DNA from: an uncultured Sellimonas sp.
Lineage (GTDB): Bacteria > Bacillota > Clostridia > Lachnospirales > Lachnospiraceae
Length of the DNA stretch: 34,627 nt
Reading direction: 5' to 3'
Assembly: GCA_904393575.1 (NCBI GenBank)
Contig: CAJFMZ010000006.1
Coordinates: 1-34,627 of the forward strand
The number at the start of each line of letters is the position of its first letter. Within the stretch, counting starts at the first letter, position 1. A program made the position numbers and the translations under genes. Below are positions 32,411-34,627 of the stretch, one piece after another. The notes under the pieces were generated by a model. The model made no database searches, was not told where the DNA came from, and worked only from the letters and a program-made list of their open reading frames with translations.

Positions 32411-33766
32411 TTAATTTTCTTCCGGAATCAGAAAAGTGAAGATACTTCCCTTACCAAGCGTACTTTCGGCTGTAATGGTGCCGCCGTGGGCCTCGACGAT
32501 CCACTTTACCATGGAAAGGCCCAGTCCGGAATGTCCGGATGCGCTTCTGGAAGCATCTGCCCGGTAAAACCGTTCCCAGATGTGAGACAGGTCATCCTGG
32601 GAAATGCCGATTCCGTCATCCTCGACGGATCCGGTGATAAAGCCGTTCTGACGAATCAGGGAGACAAGGATATGCCCCTTTTCCTTTCCATAATAAATGG
32701 CATTGGAAAGAAGATTGGAGAGCATCCGGATATAAAAGGTTTCGTCAGCAAACGCATAGAGGTCCGGCTCGATCTGTGTGGTAATGGAAATGAACTTTTC
32801 TTCGGCCAGCAGTGCCTGCTCCTCGCAGACCATTTCTGTGAGCTCACTAAGATTCAGCTTTTCCATCTGAAGCTGCTGGCGTCCCTGGTCTGCTCTGGAG
32901 AGCAGTAGAAGCTGAGAAATCATCTGAGCCATATTTCTTGCTTTTTTTTCGATCAGTTCGATCTGCTGCCGGTGTTCGCTGCTCAAAGAATCATCCCCAA
33001 GAGCAGCATCACACTGGGCCAGAATGACAGTAACCGGAGTCCGCAGCTCATGGGAAACATCCGAAGTAAACTGCTGTTCTCTTTGAAATGCACGCTCAAT
33101 CTGTTCCAGCAGATGGTCAAAGGTACCGGCCAGCTGATAGATTTCATCCGTTCCGCTCCCAAGTTCGACACGGCGGGAAAGATCGTGTTCAGTCTGAATC
33201 TTCTGTACGGTCTCTGTGATTTGGCGGACCGGACGGAGTGTTCTTTTTGTAAAAAAGTACCCGGTCACCGCAGTCAGCACGACGAGAAGCGGGAGTACGA
33301 TAACCGCAAACCGAAGTGTAATCCGGAAACTGGACTCTGCCTCCGTCACAGAGGAAATGCCCCGGACATAGACAAGACCGTATCCTGGGATCTGGTGGGA
33401 CAGATCGAAAACATACCACTGCCGTCCGGAATCCGAGAGAGTCTGGAGCTCCCCGTCGGAGAATTCCGGGTGCAGGTCAAATCCATAGGGAATCCTCCCA
33501 TAAAGAAGATTGCCTGATTCCGTATAGAGAGACAGATACACGCCCCCGTCCAGGTCATAAAAGTCCGAGTCCAGATCAAAGGCGCCGTCTTCCCATTCGA
33601 CATCTTCCAGGCTCTCCTGTACCTGCTTTTTCAGTGTGTTTTGCGTGGAAGCGAGAATCTCCTTGTTGCTCAGGGAAAATAAAATCGCAAGGGCGGCACA
33701 GGTCACAAGTGTCATAAAAAAAGAATATAATAAGGTAAGCTTTAATTTTAAAGATAATCGTCTCAT
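32411..33766 (-). CDS. Membrane sensor histidine kinase with HAMP domain
   Basis: This 451-residue kinase has a first membrane helix at about residues 10-32, an extracytoplasmic sensor at about 33-150 rich in Asp/Glu, a second helix at about 152-173, and HAMP at about 174-228. HisKA contains DVSHELRTPV with phospho-acceptor H239. HATPase_c has an N-box (LLSNAIYYGKEKG), G1 (DDGIGI), an F-box (ERFYRAD) and G2 (GHSGLGLSMVKWIVEAHGG). Its start overlaps the response regulator stop by 4 bp (ATGA). The acidic sensor could bind cations or cationic peptides, a speculation. It acts with the adjacent regulator, and the PepSY lipoprotein gene is immediately downstream. Confidence 0.94.
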   Translation of the reverse strand: MRRLSLKLKLTLLYSFFMTLVTCAALAILFSLSNKEILASTQNTLKKQVQESLEDVEWEDGAFDLDSDFYDLDGGVYLSLYTESGNLLYGRIPYGFDLHPEFSDGELQTLSDSGRQWYVFDLSHQIPGYGLVYVRGISSVTEAESSFRITLRFAVIVLPLLVVLTAVTGYFFTKRTLRPVRQITETVQKIQTEHDLSRRVELGSGTDEIYQLAGTFDHLLEQIERAFQREQQFTSDVSHELRTPVTVILAQCDAALGDDSLSSEHRQQIELIEKKARNMAQMISQLLLLSRADQGRQQLQMEKLNLSELTEMVCEEQALLAEEKFISITTQIEPDLYAFADETFYIRMLSNLLSNAIYYGKEKGHILVSLIRQNGFITGSVEDDGIGISQDDLSHIWERFYRADASRSASGHSGLGLSMVKWIVEAHGGTITAESTLGKGSIFTFLIPEEN

Positions 33767-34437
33767 GATACCACCTTCAGGACGTAACCGGCGCCCCTTA
33801 CCGTGTGAATCAGCTTCGGCTCAAATCCATCATCGATCTTGCGGCGAAGATACCGGATATAGACGTCGATGACATTGGAACCGCCGGTAAAATCATAGTT
33901 CCAGATATGCTGCTCCAGTTTGTCGCGGGAAAGGACGATTCCTTCATTCTGCATCATATAGCGGAGAAGAGAAAATTCTTTTCCGGAAAGACGGATCTCC
34001 GTTTCGCCGCGGAAAACCTGGCGGGTATCAAGAAGAATTTTCAGATCCGCGGTCTGAAGACAGTTGGAAGGAACATCGGAAGGCCTGCGAAGAAGTACCC
34101 GGATTCTTGCAAGCAGCTCTTCAAAGGCAAAGGGCTTTACAAGATAATCATTGGCCCCGGCATCCAGACCGGCCACACGGTCCTCGATACTGTCCTTTGC
34201 CGTCAAAAGAAGAACGGGAACGGTGTTCCCTTCCTGTCGGAGCTTCTTCAGGACGCTCAGTCCGTCCAGGACCGGCATCATGATGTCCAGAATCAGCGCA
34301 TCGTATTCGGCGCCCGCCATATAATCCAGCACCTCACGGCCGTTTTTGCAGGAATCCACACTGTAGTGCTCTGCTTTCAGACGGGCTGTCAGGATCTGAT
34401 TCAGATCTTTTTCATCCTCCGCAATCAATATACGCAC
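33763..34437 (-). CDS. OmpR/PhoB-family response regulator (GTG start)
   Basis: This 224-residue protein has a receiver with E7/D8, phospho-acceptor D51 (LILDIMMPVLDG), LLTAKD and the conserved Lys in YLVKPFAF. It has a winged-helix C-terminal domain (IRLSGKEFSLLRYMM to VRGAGYVLK). The start is a GTG at 34437: the GGAGG repeats (complement of 34443-34451) lie 6 nt upstream of it. The ATG at 34455 sits immediately upstream of and adjoining this purine-rich site, so starting there would bury the ribosome site inside the gene. A TATACT -10 candidate on the - strand (34479-34474) is the only promoter signal seen; no -35 is evident. It forms an operon with the kinase through a 4-bp overlap. Confidence 0.93.
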   Translation of the reverse strand: MRILIAEDEKDLNQILTARLKAEHYSVDSCKNGREVLDYMAGAEYDALILDIMMPVLDGLSVLKKLRQEGNTVPVLLLTAKDSIEDRVAGLDAGANDYLVKPFAFEELLARIRVLLRRPSDVPSNCLQTADLKILLDTRQVFRGETEIRLSGKEFSLLRYMMQNEGIVLSRDKLEQHIWNYDFTGGSNVIDVYIRYLRRKIDDGFEPKLIHTVRGAGYVLKVVS

Positions 34438-34509
34438 AAGTATCCTCCTCCTCATATTGGTTTGTTATCTATCAGTATAAAGCAGAATGAAAAAGAAAGG
34501 AACAAAAAC

Positions 34510-34538
34510 TTGACACAGGCAGATAATCGAAGTATGAT
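34510..34538 (+). promoter_or_regulatory. Consensus sigma-A-type promoter for the riboswitch-led gene outside the window
   Basis: A perfect TTGACA (34510-34515), 17-nt spacer and TATGAT (34533-34538) on the + strand, divergent from the response-regulator operon. Transcription should start near 34545, just before the riboswitch-like leader. Confidence 0.8.
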
Positions 34539-34551
34539 TGTAGAGGAAATC

Positions 34552-34627
34552 GGTAGGTGAGGTTACCACAGGGATCTGGGACACCTAAGATTGCTGCCGC
34601 TAAATTGTGGAGACACAATGCGCTGGT
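34552..34627 (+). ncRNA. Probable M-box (ykoK) magnesium riboswitch, 3' end outside window
   Basis: The leader begins GGTAGGTGAGG (34552-34562), the hallmark opening of M-box RNAs. It is followed by a CTGCC block (34584-34588) and then a hairpin with a GAGA loop (TTGTG-GAGA-CACAA, about 34594-34617), in the order seen in M-boxes. It begins a few bases after the predicted transcription start and is cut by the window edge. M-box RNAs control Mg2+ transporters such as MgtE, MgtA or CorA. The family call is from memory of the consensus and only about half of the element is visible. Confidence 0.55.

Overview
The window looks like a chromosomal segment of a Lachnospiraceae-type Clostridium (Blautia / Mediterraneibacter-like gut anaerobe). 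The evidence is moderate GC with AT-rich promoters, strong AGGAGG ribosome binding sites, sortase-type and lipobox surface proteins, an ECF transporter, and gut-type glycan genes. The genus is an inference from gene content; no rRNA or marker gene is present.

Layout. (1) 2-7292, + strand: a translationally coupled four-gene Wadjet-type anti-plasmid operon, jetA (5' end outside the window), jetB, jetC (SMC-like ATPase) and jetD (Toprim-like nuclease). (2) 7387-9818, - strand: an NADP-type secondary alcohol dehydrogenase and a COG0523/CobW GTPase in one unit, then, after a terminator, a 98-codon gene with an in-frame UGA. That UGA is followed by a good bacterial SECIS-like hairpin, so the gene is probably a small CxxU selenoprotein that ordinary gene calling would cut to 30 residues. 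(3) 10142-14059, + strand: a very large secreted LamG / calcineurin-like phosphoesterase / FIVAR surface protein, split by one in-frame TGA inside the catalytic domain. (4) 14356-20217, + strand: a six-gene operon with an ECF transporter (S, fused A-A', T), a PHP phosphoesterase, an inositol-monophosphatase-family enzyme and an RpiR/SIS regulator. It may be an uptake and dephosphorylation pathway of unknown substrate. (5) 20405-27314, + strand: a Cof-type HAD phosphatase, then a methyltransferase, a two-component system and an ABC-type (MacB/FtsX) export or sensing module. (6) 27481-30427, + strand: a GH127 beta-L-arabinofuranosidase-like enzyme and a DUF4432 aldose-epimerase-like protein, followed by a convergent AraC regulator. 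(7) 31441-31521: a candidate 26-residue small protein. (8) 31651-34437, - strand: a PepSY lipoprotein and an OmpR/histidine-kinase pair. (9) The right edge holds a consensus promoter driving the start of what looks like an M-box magnesium riboswitch; its gene lies outside the window.

Cross-cutting structure. Two copies of a 53-bp REP-like hairpin element lie at 20206-20258 and 27326-27378, each at the end of an operon. The last several hundred bases of the gene before each copy are C-rich on the coding strand, and the skew flips to G-rich just after the element. Both two-component systems have an 11-bp-period direct repeat exactly 10 nt upstream of a -10 box in front of a likely target gene, which suggests shared operator geometry. 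No tRNA, rRNA, CRISPR array or complete insertion sequence was seen.
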